NCBI RefSeq assembly: GCF_050496765.1
Contig: NZ_JBNWEO010000011.1
Span: 248,001 to 312,000, forward strand
Direction of reading: 5' to 3'
DNA length: 64,000 nt
Source of the DNA: JAEVLT01 sp050496765
GTDB lineage: Bacteria; Bacillota; Bacilli; Bacillales; Cytobacillaceae
Shown here: one piece after another, positions 18,190 to 26,448 of the stretch
How the letters are laid out: each line of letters opens with the position of its first letter
Position numbering within the stretch: the first letter of the stretch is position 1
Notes under the pieces: generated by a model
Database searches by the model: none
What the model was told of the DNA's origin: nothing
The model's input: only the letters and a program-made list of their open reading frames with translations
Translations under genes and position numbers: made by a program

Positions 18190-21100
18190 ACAACTGCAAA
18201 AGCGCATTCTTGTCATGGACGGAGCAATGGGAACGATGTTGCAACAAGCAAACTTAACCGCTGAAGATTTTGGAGGCGAACAATATGAAGGCTGCAATGA
18301 ACATCTTAATCTCACCGCTCCTTCGGTTATTGCTAAAATCCATCAGGAATACTTGGAAGCCGGGGCCGATATTATTGAAACAAATACGTTCGGCGCAACT
18401 AGTCTTGTCCTCGATGAATATGGCCTTGGCTATAAAGCATATGAACTCAATAAAATTGCTGCGCTGATTGCGGTTCGCGCAGCCCAACAGGCATCCACTG
18501 ACGACTGGCCCCGCTATGTTGCCGGTTCGATGGGGCCAACAACAAAGACGCTAAGCGTTACTGGCGGCACTACCTTTGATGCGCTGGCGGCCGCATATGA
18601 AGAGCAAGCGATCGGCCTAATCGATGGCGGAGTGGACTTGCTTTTGCTCGAAACAAGCCAAGATATGCTAAACGTGAAAGCAGGTTATTTGGGAATCAAG
18701 CGGGCATTTGAAAAGACTGGGAAAAAACTTCCCTTAATGATTTCCGGAACCATTGAACCGATGGGGACAACCTTGGCTGGACAATCAATCGAATCTTTTT
18801 ATATTTCTGTCGAACACATGAACCCGATTGCGGTCGGCTTGAACTGTGCCACAGGCCCTGAGTTTATGCAGGATCATGTCCGCTCATTGTCGGATCTCGC
18901 TTCCACTGCAGTCAGCTGTTATCCAAATGCCGGCTTGCCTGACGAAGAAGGACATTATCACGAAACGCCGGAAATTTTAGCGAAAAAACTCGCAGATTTT
19001 GCCGACCATGGCTGGTTAAACATTGTCGGCGGCTGCTGCGGAACGACACCAGAACATATTCGGGAAATATCCAAAGCGATGAAAAACTATCAGCCTCGAG
19101 AAACAAAACAAGCTTCCGTTCACATGGTTTCCGGGATTGAACCGTTTATCTACGATGATCCTACTTTGCGGCCGATAATGGTCGGTGAACGGACAAATGT
19201 GATTGGGTCGCGAAAATTTAAACGATTGATTTCGGAAGGAAAGTTTGAAGAAGCCGCTGAAGTTGCCCGCGCCCAAGTGAAGGGAGGCGCTCACGTAATC
19301 GATGTTTGCCTTGCCGATCCCGACCGCGATGAAATAACAGATATGGAAAATTTTATTAAAGAGGTTGTTAAAAAAGTCAAAGTTCCGCTCGTAATCGATT
19401 CGACTGATGAAAAAGTAATCGAAAAAGCACTGAAGTTTTCCCAAGGGAAAGCAATCATTAACTCGATTAATCTTGAGGATGGCGAGGAGCGCTTTCAAGC
19501 GATTGTTCCGCTCATTCACCAATACGGCTCCGCCGTTGTTGTTGGGACGATTGACGAAAAAGGAATGGGTGTAACCGCTGAACGCAAGCTGGAAATTGCT
19601 GAGCGCTCTTATGAATTGCTGGTTCACAAATATGGCCTTACACCGCAGGATCTTATTTTCGACCCGCTCGTTTTCCCAGTGGGAACGGGTGATGAGCAGT
19701 ATATCGGCTCGGCTAAAGCAACGGTTGAAGGCATCCGGTTAATCAAAGAAAAATTTCCTGAGTGCCAGACAATCCTTGGCGTCAGCAACGTTTCATTCGG
19801 ACTGCCGCCTGTCGGACGGGAAATTTTAAATTCCGTTTTTCTTTATCACTGTACCCAAGCAGGCCTTGATTACGCAATCGTCAATACGGAAAAATTGGAG
19901 CGGTTTGCTTCAATCTCCAAAGAAGAAATTGCCTTGGCAGAAGATCTTTTATTTAAGACAACCGATGAAACACTGGCGAAGTTTACGGATTTTTACCGCG
20001 GTAAAAAGAAAGAATCAAAGGCCACAAAGCCATCGATGACTTTGGAAGAACGGCTTGCCTATTATGTTGTGGAAGGAACAAAGGAAGGTTTACTGCCGGA
20101 TTTGGATTTGGCATTGCAGTCGTATCCTGCCCCGCTTGATATCATCAATGGACCGTTGATGGACGGGATGAAGGAAGTCGGTCGGCTGTTCAATGACAAC
20201 CAATTAATTGTTGCCGAGGTTCTGCAAAGTGCTGAAGTGATGAAAGCCGCAGTATCTCATTTGGAACCGCATATGGAAAAAGGCGATGTTTCCGCTTCGA
20301 AAGGAAAAGTCCTTTTAGCAACGGTAAAAGGGGATGTCCATGACATCGGCAAAAATTTGGTTGACATCATTTTGAGCAACAATGGCTATGATGTTCGGGA
20401 TTTAGGGATTAAAGTTGCACCTGCAGAGTTAATCAAAGCGATTCGGGCTGAACAGCCGGATATCGTCGGTCTGAGCGGATTGTTGGTAAAATCGGCGCAG
20501 CAAATGGTACTGACCGCACAGGATATGAAGGAAGCCGGAATTTCCCTGCCGATATTGGTCGGGGGCGCTGCGCTTTCAAGGAAATTCACCGATACGAAAA
20601 TTTCAAAAGAATATGACGGCCTTGTGCTTTATGCAAAGGATGCGATGACAGGTTTATCCCTTGCCAACCAGCTCCAGTCTCCCGATGATCGCGAAAAATT
20701 AATGATTGAGAAAAAGGCAAAAGCCGAGGAACTGAGCAAGGGCACCGAAAGCCTGAGACGTTCGGCTGTTTCTGTTGCTGTAAAGCCGAAGCCGGCTGTT
20801 TCTACCGAAGTTCCTGTTTTCGTCCCAAAAGATTTGAAAAAGCATATTTTAAAATCATACTCACTTTCTCATATTGAGCCCTATATTAACATGCAAATGC
20901 TGCTTGGCCACCATCTTGGCGTAAAAGGAAAGGTTGCAAAATTGCTCGCTGAGAAAGATGAGAAAGTATTGAAAATTAAAGAAGTAGTCGATGGCCTGAT
21001 TGCCGATGCAAGTTCGCAAGGCTGGATCACTCCGGCGGCCGTTTATCAATTTTTCCCGGCGCAATCGGATGGGAACAAGGTTCTCATCTATGATCCAGAT

Positions 21101-21616
21101 CAGCCGGAAAAGATTTTGCAAGTTTTCGATTTTCCAAGACAAGAATCAGCACCGCATTTATGTTTGGCCGATTTCCTCAAATCAGTAGACAGCGGGATGA
21201 TGGATTATGTCGGATTTTTCGCCGTTACGGCAGGAAAAGGAATTCGCGAAAGAGCGGATCAATTCAAGCAGGATGGCCGCTTCCTGGAAAGCCATGCGCT
21301 GCAAGCATTGGCACTTGAGTCAGCAGAAGGTTTTGCCGAGCTCATCCACCGGCAAATGCGCGACCGCTGGGGCTTCCCGGATCCAATCGATTTCACGATG
21401 CAGGATCGGTTTGCCGCTCATTATCAAGGCCAGCGCTATTCCTTTGGCTACCCGGCTTGCCCTGAACTGGAAGATCAGCAAAAATTATTTGCTTTGATTC
21501 GTCCAGAGGATATTGGCATCGAGTTGACCGATGGTTTTATGATGGAACCGGAAGCATCGGTAACCGCCATCGTCTTTGCCCACCCAGAAGCGCGGTATTT
21601 TAATGTGTTGAGATAG
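18167..21616 (+). CDS. metH: Cobalamin-dependent methionine synthase
   Basis: An 1149-aa enzyme methylating homocysteine from methyl-THF through B12. The order is a homocysteine barrel (about 1-320, zinc cysteines in GLNCATGPEF and GGCCGTTPEHI); a pterin barrel (about 345-610, GERTNVIGSRKF, DPLVFPVGTG, LGVSNVSFGLP); a B12 cap and Rossmann module (about 640-870) with the cobalt-ligand motif DVHDIGKN (about 722) and GLSGLLVKS; and a SAM-dependent reactivation domain (about 910-1149) with the RGQRYSFGYPACP-like block. RBS AAGGAGGAAGAG precedes the ATG inside the yitJ end. A MetH here means the cell needs cobalamin for this route; B. subtilis uses B12-independent MetE instead. Confidence 0.95.
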   Translation: MPKTPIIEQLQKRILVMDGAMGTMLQQANLTAEDFGGEQYEGCNEHLNLTAPSVIAKIHQEYLEAGADIIETNTFGATSLVLDEYGLGYKAYELNKIAALIAVRAAQQASTDDWPRYVAGSMGPTTKTLSVTGGTTFDALAAAYEEQAIGLIDGGVDLLLLETSQDMLNVKAGYLGIKRAFEKTGKKLPLMISGTIEPMGTTLAGQSIESFYISVEHMNPIAVGLNCATGPEFMQDHVRSLSDLASTAVSCYPNAGLPDEEGHYHETPEILAKKLADFADHGWLNIVGGCCGTTPEHIREISKAMKNYQPRETKQASVHMVSGIEPFIYDDPTLRPIMVGERTNVIGSRKFKRLISEGKFEEAAEVARAQVKGGAHVIDVCLADPDRDEITDMENFIKEVVKKVKVPLVIDSTDEKVIEKALKFSQGKAIINSINLEDGEERFQAIVPLIHQYGSAVVVGTIDEKGMGVTAERKLEIAERSYELLVHKYGLTPQDLIFDPLVFPVGTGDEQYIGSAKATVEGIRLIKEKFPECQTILGVSNVSFGLPPVGREILNSVFLYHCTQAGLDYAIVNTEKLERFASISKEEIALAEDLLFKTTDETLAKFTDFYRGKKKESKATKPSMTLEERLAYYVVEGTKEGLLPDLDLALQSYPAPLDIINGPLMDGMKEVGRLFNDNQLIVAEVLQSAEVMKAAVSHLEPHMEKGDVSASKGKVLLATVKGDVHDIGKNLVDIILSNNGYDVRDLGIKVAPAELIKAIRAEQPDIVGLSGLLVKSAQQMVLTAQDMKEAGISLPILVGGAALSRKFTDTKISKEYDGLVLYAKDAMTGLSLANQLQSPDDREKLMIEKKAKAEELSKGTESLRRSAVSVAVKPKPAVSTEVPVFVPKDLKKHILKSYSLSHIEPYINMQMLLGHHLGVKGKVAKLLAEKDEKVLKIKEVVDGLIADASSQGWITPAAVYQFFPAQSDGNKVLIYDPDQPEKILQVFDFPRQESAPHLCLADFLKSVDSGMMDYVGFFAVTAGKGIRERADQFKQDGRFLESHALQALALESAEGFAELIHRQMRDRWGFPDPIDFTMQDRFAAHYQGQRYSFGYPACPELEDQQKLFALIRPEDIGIELTDGFMMEPEASVTAIVFAHPEARYFNVLR

Positions 21617-21662
21617 AACTAGCGGCTTTTTAGGAGAGCGCGCAATCCCATCGAGGAGAACG

Positions 21663-21710
21663 AAAAGGTAGTTCCCAGTTCCTTTTTATGGAATTGGAAA
21701 CTGCCTTTTT
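21663..21710 (+). terminator. Terminator of the met operon
   Basis: A long imperfect stem (AAAAGGTAGTTCCCAGTTCC with GGAATTGGAAACTGCCTTTT) ends in a T-run, 46 nt after the metH stop. Confidence 0.75.
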
Positions 21711-21720
21711 CCTCTTTTTC

Positions 21721-21810
21721 GGGCTTTGAGTGACTCTCTCAGTGACCGATAAAGCCATTTCTCCTCCTTATCGGGCTTTGAGCACCTCTCTCAGTGACCG
21801 ATAGGACCTT
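21721..21810. repeat. Two units of a 52-bp palindromic repeat
   Basis: GGGCTTTGAG recurs at 21721 and 21773, exactly 52 bp apart. The arms are ACCGATAA and TTATCGGG around a T/C-rich core (CATTTCTCCTCC). The linker CACCTCTCTCA is identical to the linker of the 12.5-13.6 kb array although the arms differ. It sits between metH and the convergent regulator gene; nothing else is seen in this 300-bp gap. Confidence 0.8.
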
Positions 21811-21913
21811 TTTTCTTCAGTAGTCAATGCCGCCGATTCGTTACCATGGTTGCACTTATTGAACTGTATCGAAAAAAACAGGAACAAATACCTCATTCCA
21901 ATAACAATCCAGC

Positions 21914-23335
21914 TTATAAATTATATAGTTTGCATTTTTCATAGAAACTGGTTTTGCTCATTTCCAAATATTTTGCTGCTTCCAGTTTGTTCCCCTTCGT
22001 AAAGGCTAGGGCATTTTCAATTGCTTGTTTTTCAACTGCGGCAAGTGTTTCTTTCAAAGGTTGAACGGGAATAGTAGAAAAATCAGGCATGATGTTGGAT
22101 GTTTTACTCTTTTTCTTTTCGTCGTGATGGGGGGATTCTTGCTCTCTTAAGTAAAGTGGGAGATGGTCTAACTCGATTACTTGTCCATCCAAAACATTGA
22201 TTGAACGCTCCAATACATTCTCCAGTTCGCGAATGTTACCTGGCCATGAATGCTGAGTAAGTTTTCCCTTTACTTCTTGAGAAAGTTCAATTCCTTTGCG
22301 AAAAAATCTCCCTTCCAACTTTTTCAATAAATTCATAGCGATGAGCTCGATGTCCTCTTTTCGTTTTCTTAATGGTGGGATTTCTATTTTTATGACATTC
22401 AGCCGATAATACAAATCTTGACGGAAGTGACCCTCTGCAACCATTTTGTCCAAATCTCGATGAGTTGCCGCAATGATCCTGACATCAACGGCGATGGACT
22501 TTTGCCCACCAACCCGATGGATTTCTCTTTCTTGCAAAACTCGCAAAAGCTTACTTTGCATGGCAATCGGCATATCACCGATTTCATCCAAAAAAAGGGT
22601 TCCATTGTTGGCTATTTCAAACAGCCCTTTCTTACCGCCTTTTTTTGCACCGGTAAAAGCTCCCTCCTCATAACCGAACAGTTCCGACTCGAGTAAATGC
22701 TCCGGTATAGAAGCGCAATTGACCGCCACAAATGGCATACCTGAACGATCACTGTTATTGTGAATTGAATGGGCAAACAATTCTTTTCCAGTCCCGGATT
22801 CTCCAATGATCAAAATATAGGAAGCGCTTTCAGAAACTCGTTCAGCAAGCTTTTTTGCAGCAACAAAAAGGGGACTATTCCCAATTAAATGACTAAAGTC
22901 ATGTTTGCTTTTATATTCGGATTGAACCTTCGTTTTATAATATCGTAATTCTTCGACAAGTCGCTGAATTTTACTTTTATACATCCGCCATTCTTCCGGA
23001 TTCCGAAACATTACTGTCCCCAGTGCTCCAACAATCTCCCCATTTTCATAGAGCGGATAGCGGTTTGCGATCATTTCACTTCCGTTAATCGGCTGAACGG
23101 CCGCAAGCTCCTTTTTCCCTGTTTTGGCAACAATATGCATTCGTGAATTTTCAATTACTTCGTATACAGGCTCATTAAGCGCTTTTTCCACAGTGGTTCC
23201 CAAAAACTCACAATAAGCTTCATTTATGTAAAGGATATTTCCTTCCCGATCTACAACCACAATTCTTTCTGCAAGTAGATCAATAATTTGTTCATGCCAA
23301 CTATAAGGAATGTTTTTAAACCCCTGACATGCCAT
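21914..23335 (-). CDS. Sigma-54-dependent PAS/AAA+ transcriptional activator
   Basis: A 473-aa enhancer-binding protein. It has a PAS sensor (about 15-115, VVVDREGNILYINEAYCEFLG), a short coiled linker, a AAA+ domain (about 150-380) with Walker A GESGTGKE (178-185), the sigma-54 contact loop GAFTGA (225-230), Walker B GTLFLDEIGD and arginine fingers in the FRQDLYYRLNV region, and a C-terminal Fis-like helix-turn-helix (AAKYLEMSKTSFYEKC). RBS GAGAGG precedes the ATG. It resembles Bacillus BkdR/YqiR-type activators. Two sigma-54 promoters lie in the adjacent ato/bdh genes, so these are its likely targets, with the PAS domain probably sensing a short-chain acid or keto acid (inference). Confidence 0.93.
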   Translation of the reverse strand: MACQGFKNIPYSWHEQIIDLLAERIVVVDREGNILYINEAYCEFLGTTVEKALNEPVYEVIENSRMHIVAKTGKKELAAVQPINGSEMIANRYPLYENGEIVGALGTVMFRNPEEWRMYKSKIQRLVEELRYYKTKVQSEYKSKHDFSHLIGNSPLFVAAKKLAERVSESASYILIIGESGTGKELFAHSIHNNSDRSGMPFVAVNCASIPEHLLESELFGYEEGAFTGAKKGGKKGLFEIANNGTLFLDEIGDMPIAMQSKLLRVLQEREIHRVGGQKSIAVDVRIIAATHRDLDKMVAEGHFRQDLYYRLNVIKIEIPPLRKRKEDIELIAMNLLKKLEGRFFRKGIELSQEVKGKLTQHSWPGNIRELENVLERSINVLDGQVIELDHLPLYLREQESPHHDEKKKSKTSNIMPDFSTIPVQPLKETLAAVEKQAIENALAFTKGNKLEAAKYLEMSKTSFYEKCKLYNL

Positions 23336-23453
23336 TAAACCACCTCTCTCTTAATTTCGTTAATGTAATTATACCAAAGAACAAAGGGATTATGTGGCTT
23401 AATGCTCCTAGTAACAATGAAACTTGTCTTGTTCACTTTTGGGTATTTTTGGT

Positions 23454-23487
23454 AAAAAATAAAAAGTCCGAAAAAAATTTCGGACTT
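23454..23487 (-). terminator. Terminator facing the regulator gene
   Basis: A perfect 10-bp stem (AAGTCCGAAA 23464-23473 with TTTCGGACTT 23478-23487) is followed on the minus strand by a T-rich tail at 23454-23463. It ends the transcript coming from bdh and the Rpn remnant. Confidence 0.85.
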
Positions 23488-23499
23488 ACACAGCCAATT

Positions 23500-23797
23500 T
23501 TACTGGTAGAACTTATCTCTAATTTTTGCTACCTCATCAACTGAAAGATTTAATTTTTTAGCGATTTCCTCTATCGGTCTTTGTTTCATTAACATTTTGA
23601 TGACACTGATACTTTGGTCTATTCCTTCCTTTTTACCTTGATCTTTGATTTCTTCATCATAAGAAAGCATGAATCCGCCCTCCCACTCTTCAATTATTTC
23701 GCGTTCGAATTTGGTCTGAAGTTCATCGGATAGCTTAATAATATTATCCATGAATCGGACTAATGCAGCAACCCTTTTATCATCAGGATTCCTTTAT
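23500..23797 (-). pseudogene. C-terminal fragment of an Rpn/PD-(D/E)XK transposase-like nuclease
   Basis: About 98 codons are open from a stop at 23798: NPDDKRVAALVRFMDNIIKL, then EWEGGFMLSYDEEIKDQG and the tail QRPIEEIAKKLNLSVDEVAKI. This is the variable C-terminal region seen in Rpn-family recombination-promoting nucleases of Firmicutes, with the typical EIAKKLNLSVDEV repeat. The catalytic nuclease domain is absent, so it is a truncated leftover. An ATG at 23751 could give an 83-aa peptide, but it has no good RBS. It starts directly against the end of bdh. Confidence 0.65.
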
Positions 23798-23801
23798 AAT
23801 T

Positions 23802-24587
23802 TTATTGTACCGTATACCCCCCATCAATAATTACTGCTTGACCGGTAACCCCTTTTGCTTTATCGCTTGCTAAAAATAACGCGTATTCCGCAATTTCCCC
23901 TACAGATAATAATCTTTTTTGCGGGACGAGCGGATAAATGACTTCTTCAAGCACACTTTCCAGTGGTACATTCCTGGTTGTGGCAAGATCTTTCAACTGT
24001 CCCTGGACAAGGGGTGTATCCACGTAGCCCGGACATAGTGCATTAACAGTAATTCCTTCAGCAGCACCTTCCAGCGCAGCCACCTTTGTTAATCCGATCA
24101 CTCCATGCTTTGCACTGTTATAGGCTGCTTTGCCGGCAAAGCCGATCACGCCATTTATGGACGCCATGTTGATGATTCTTCCATATCCTTGTTTTTTCAT
24201 TATCGGAAAAACATTCTTAATGCCGATAAAAGGGGCTGTTAGCATAATTTTCACCAGCAATTCAAATTTTGAGGTTGGAAACTCCTCGATGGGCGCAACA
24301 TACTGCATCCCTGCATTGTTCACTAAAATATCAATTGTTCCAAACGCGTTTACTGCCCGATCAAGACTATGTTTAAATGCCTCTTCATCGGTTACATCAC
24401 ATGGTGCCGAAAGTGCCTCATACCCATTCTCTTTTAGCTCTTCAGCAACTTGCTCGCTTTTTTCCTTATTCAAATCAGAAATAACAACCTTGGCGCCTTC
24501 CTCGGCAAACGTTTTGGCAATTTCCAGCCCAATGCCGCTTGCCGATCCTGTAATAAATGCAACTTTTCCTTCCAATGACTTGACCAT
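23802..24587 (-). CDS. 3-hydroxybutyrate dehydrogenase (SDR)
   Basis: A 261-aa classical short-chain dehydrogenase. The NAD motif is TGSASGIG (13-20), followed by NNAG (90-93) and catalytic S143, Y156 and K160 in YNSAK. The C-terminal block VPLESVLEEVIYPLVPQKRLL is characteristic of D-3-hydroxybutyrate dehydrogenases, interconverting 3-hydroxybutyrate and acetoacetate with NAD+. RBS AGGAGAG lies upstream; it starts 19 nt after the GntP-family permease and shares its sigma-54 promoter. With AtoDA and thiolase encoded next door it completes a path from 3-hydroxybutyrate to acetyl-CoA. Confidence 0.9.
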   Translation of the reverse strand: MVKSLEGKVAFITGSASGIGLEIAKTFAEEGAKVVISDLNKEKSEQVAEELKENGYEALSAPCDVTDEEAFKHSLDRAVNAFGTIDILVNNAGMQYVAPIEEFPTSKFELLVKIMLTAPFIGIKNVFPIMKKQGYGRIINMASINGVIGFAGKAAYNSAKHGVIGLTKVAALEGAAEGITVNALCPGYVDTPLVQGQLKDLATTRNVPLESVLEEVIYPLVPQKRLLSVGEIAEYALFLASDKAKGVTGQAVIIDGGYTVQ

Positions 24588-24606
24588 CGTTCTCTCCTCT
24601 TTTCTC

Positions 24607-26031
24607 TTAAACTATACCGAATAATGTATAAAGGCCGATCACCACAAAGACGGCAATTGTTTTGATAATCGTTACTGCGAATATATCCCGGTAGGATTGT
24701 TTGTGTGTCAAACCTGTAACTGCAAGGAGGGTGATAACGGCGCCATTATGCGGCAGTGTATCCATGCCGCCCGATGCCATTGCAACTACACGGTGCATAA
24801 CTTCTGGCGGAATATTGGCAGCAGCAATTGCCTGATTATATTTGTCAGCCATCGCTCCAAGGGCAATCCCCATACCTCCTGATGCTGATCCGGTGATCCC
24901 GGCCAATGTGCTTGTTGTTACGGCGCCATTGACGAGAGGATTTGTAAAGGTGTTTGAAATCCCGTCACTTACTTTTGCAAATCCGGGAAGTGATGCAATT
25001 ACACCCCCAAATCCATACTCAGAACCCGTATTCATCGTTGCCAAAAGAGCTCCGGCAATGCTGAGATTCAAACCTTCTTTCAGATTGCGGGTAACCCGTT
25101 TCCAGTCGAAAGCCAAAGTTGTTACAATCCCGACAATAAGTGCCATTTCGATTGCCCAAATGGCAGCAGAAGCCGTTACATCAACTGTATACGCTTTCAA
25201 ACCAATTGCTGAAAAATCAAAGCCTTTTGGATACCACTTTGGAATATAGGTGATAAATAATTTGTTTGTAACCCCTACTAGTATAAGGGGAATAAAAGCC
25301 AGAACTTGCTTACTAACCGATAGCTGTGTAGTTAAGTCCGGTACAGCCAGTTCATTTGTTTCAATTCCTGCTGCTGTTTCTTTGTCAAACCCATAGTAAC
25401 CTTCGCCCGCTCTTTCGGCTTTTCTTCTTCTCATTTCCAAGTACAATAAGCCGACAACGAATACAAAAATTGCGCCAAGTATGCCCAGAGTCGGTGCGGC
25501 GTAAATATCTGTTTTAAAAAAAGCAATTGGGATTACGTTTTGAATCTGTGGTGTTCCCGGCAATGCATCCATCGTGAAGGTGAAAGCCCCTAGAGCAATC
25601 GTTCCAGGAATGAGTCTTTTTGGAATATCGGCTTGCTTGAACATTTGCGCAGCAAAAGGATAAATTGCGAATACTGCCACGAATAAGCTAACCCCGCTGT
25701 AGGTTAAAATAGCACCTAATAAAACGATTGTCAGCATTGCTCTTTTGGCTCCCAGCAGTCGAACAATTGTCTTCGCTATGGATTCTGCAATCCCTGACAT
25801 TTCTACAACTTTGCCAAAAATCGCTCCCAACAAAAACACAGGAAAATAGGATTTTATAAATCCAACCATTTTCTCCATAAAAATACCTGAAAAGAACGGC
25901 AGTACATTACTTGGATCTGTCAAAACAACTGCCAAAAATGCCGCAATCGGAGCGAACAAAATAACTGAAAAACCACGATAAGCTACAAACATTAATAGAC
26001 CGAGTGATAATAAAATGATAAACAGTTCCAT
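24607..26031 (-). CDS. GntP-family permease, probable 3-hydroxybutyrate/acetoacetate uptake
   Basis: A 474-aa inner-membrane carrier with about 12 hydrophobic segments and the GntP/CitM-like features PGTPQIQNVIP, GSASGGMG and SGGMDTLPHNGAVITLL. I chose the ATG at 26031 (GAGGGGGAATCAT upstream), because the frame extends to 26154 but runs through the sigma-54 promoter. GntP carriers move gluconate or other small carboxylates. The partners here (3-hydroxybutyrate dehydrogenase, CoA transferase, thiolase) point to ketone bodies, as for B. subtilis YxjC beside scoAB. The substrate is inference. Confidence 0.88.
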   Translation of the reverse strand: MELFIILLSLGLLMFVAYRGFSVILFAPIAAFLAVVLTDPSNVLPFFSGIFMEKMVGFIKSYFPVFLLGAIFGKVVEMSGIAESIAKTIVRLLGAKRAMLTIVLLGAILTYSGVSLFVAVFAIYPFAAQMFKQADIPKRLIPGTIALGAFTFTMDALPGTPQIQNVIPIAFFKTDIYAAPTLGILGAIFVFVVGLLYLEMRRRKAERAGEGYYGFDKETAAGIETNELAVPDLTTQLSVSKQVLAFIPLILVGVTNKLFITYIPKWYPKGFDFSAIGLKAYTVDVTASAAIWAIEMALIVGIVTTLAFDWKRVTRNLKEGLNLSIAGALLATMNTGSEYGFGGVIASLPGFAKVSDGISNTFTNPLVNGAVTTSTLAGITGSASGGMGIALGAMADKYNQAIAAANIPPEVMHRVVAMASGGMDTLPHNGAVITLLAVTGLTHKQSYRDIFAVTIIKTIAVFVVIGLYTLFGIV

Positions 26032-26078
26032 ATGATTCCCCCTCGCTAAATTTTGTAAACTTTCTCTCCCATCTCCGT

Positions 26079-26092
26079 AGAAAGCGTTTTCA
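26079..26092 (-). promoter_or_regulatory. cre-like CcpA site
   Basis: AGAAAGCGTTTTCA matches the palindromic cre consensus with one end mismatch. It lies between the sigma-54 promoter and the permease start, a position suited to block elongation under glucose. Confidence 0.55.
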
Positions 26093-26136
26093 AAAACAAG
26101 CCTCCTTTTTTCAAGAAATTTGTTCACATGATACAA

Positions 26137-26153
26137 ATGCAATTTTTGTGCCA
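26137..26153 (-). promoter_or_regulatory. Sigma-54 promoter of the permease-bdh operon
   Basis: On the minus strand TGGCACAAAAATTGCAT matches the -24/-12 consensus (TGGCAC-N5-TTGCA) perfectly, with 10 nt between GG and GC. A 13-bp palindrome (ATCTCT-A-AGAGAT, 26166-26178) lies just upstream. Confidence 0.88.
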
Positions 26154-26236
26154 AATGAATAAATGATCTCTAAGAGATTTTTAATGATCCATAAGGCATA
26201 AAAAACGGATTTTCCTGATTTATGAAAGAATTTTTT

Positions 26237-26440
26237 TCCGCAAATTCGGAATTTTCCTTATTTGCGGAAGGGTGTTATTCCGTAATTTCGTAGTTTCCTT
26301 ATTTGTGGAAAAGTGTTATTCCGTAATTTCATAGTTTCCTTATTTGCGGAAGAGTGTTATTCCGTAATTTCATAGTTTCCTTATTTGCGGAAGAATATTA
26401 TTCCGAAAATTCGGAATTTTCCCTATTCACGGAATAACCT
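26237..26440. repeat. 41-bp palindromic repeat, about 5 units
   Basis: TCCTTATTTG-type cores recur at 26256, 26297, 26338, 26379 and, degenerate, 26421: period 41, last step 42. Each unit pairs TTGCGGAA with TTCCGTAA across an 8-nt gap. The block fills the space between the thiolase stop and the permease promoter. I see no gene here. Confidence 0.85.
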
Positions 26441-26448
26441 TACCAAAT

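Noticed and set aside
26031..26154. Longer N terminus for the GntP-family permease
   Set aside because: The extension would be translated through the sigma-54 promoter and the cre-like site and is not hydrophobic. The ATG at 26031 has a strong RBS.
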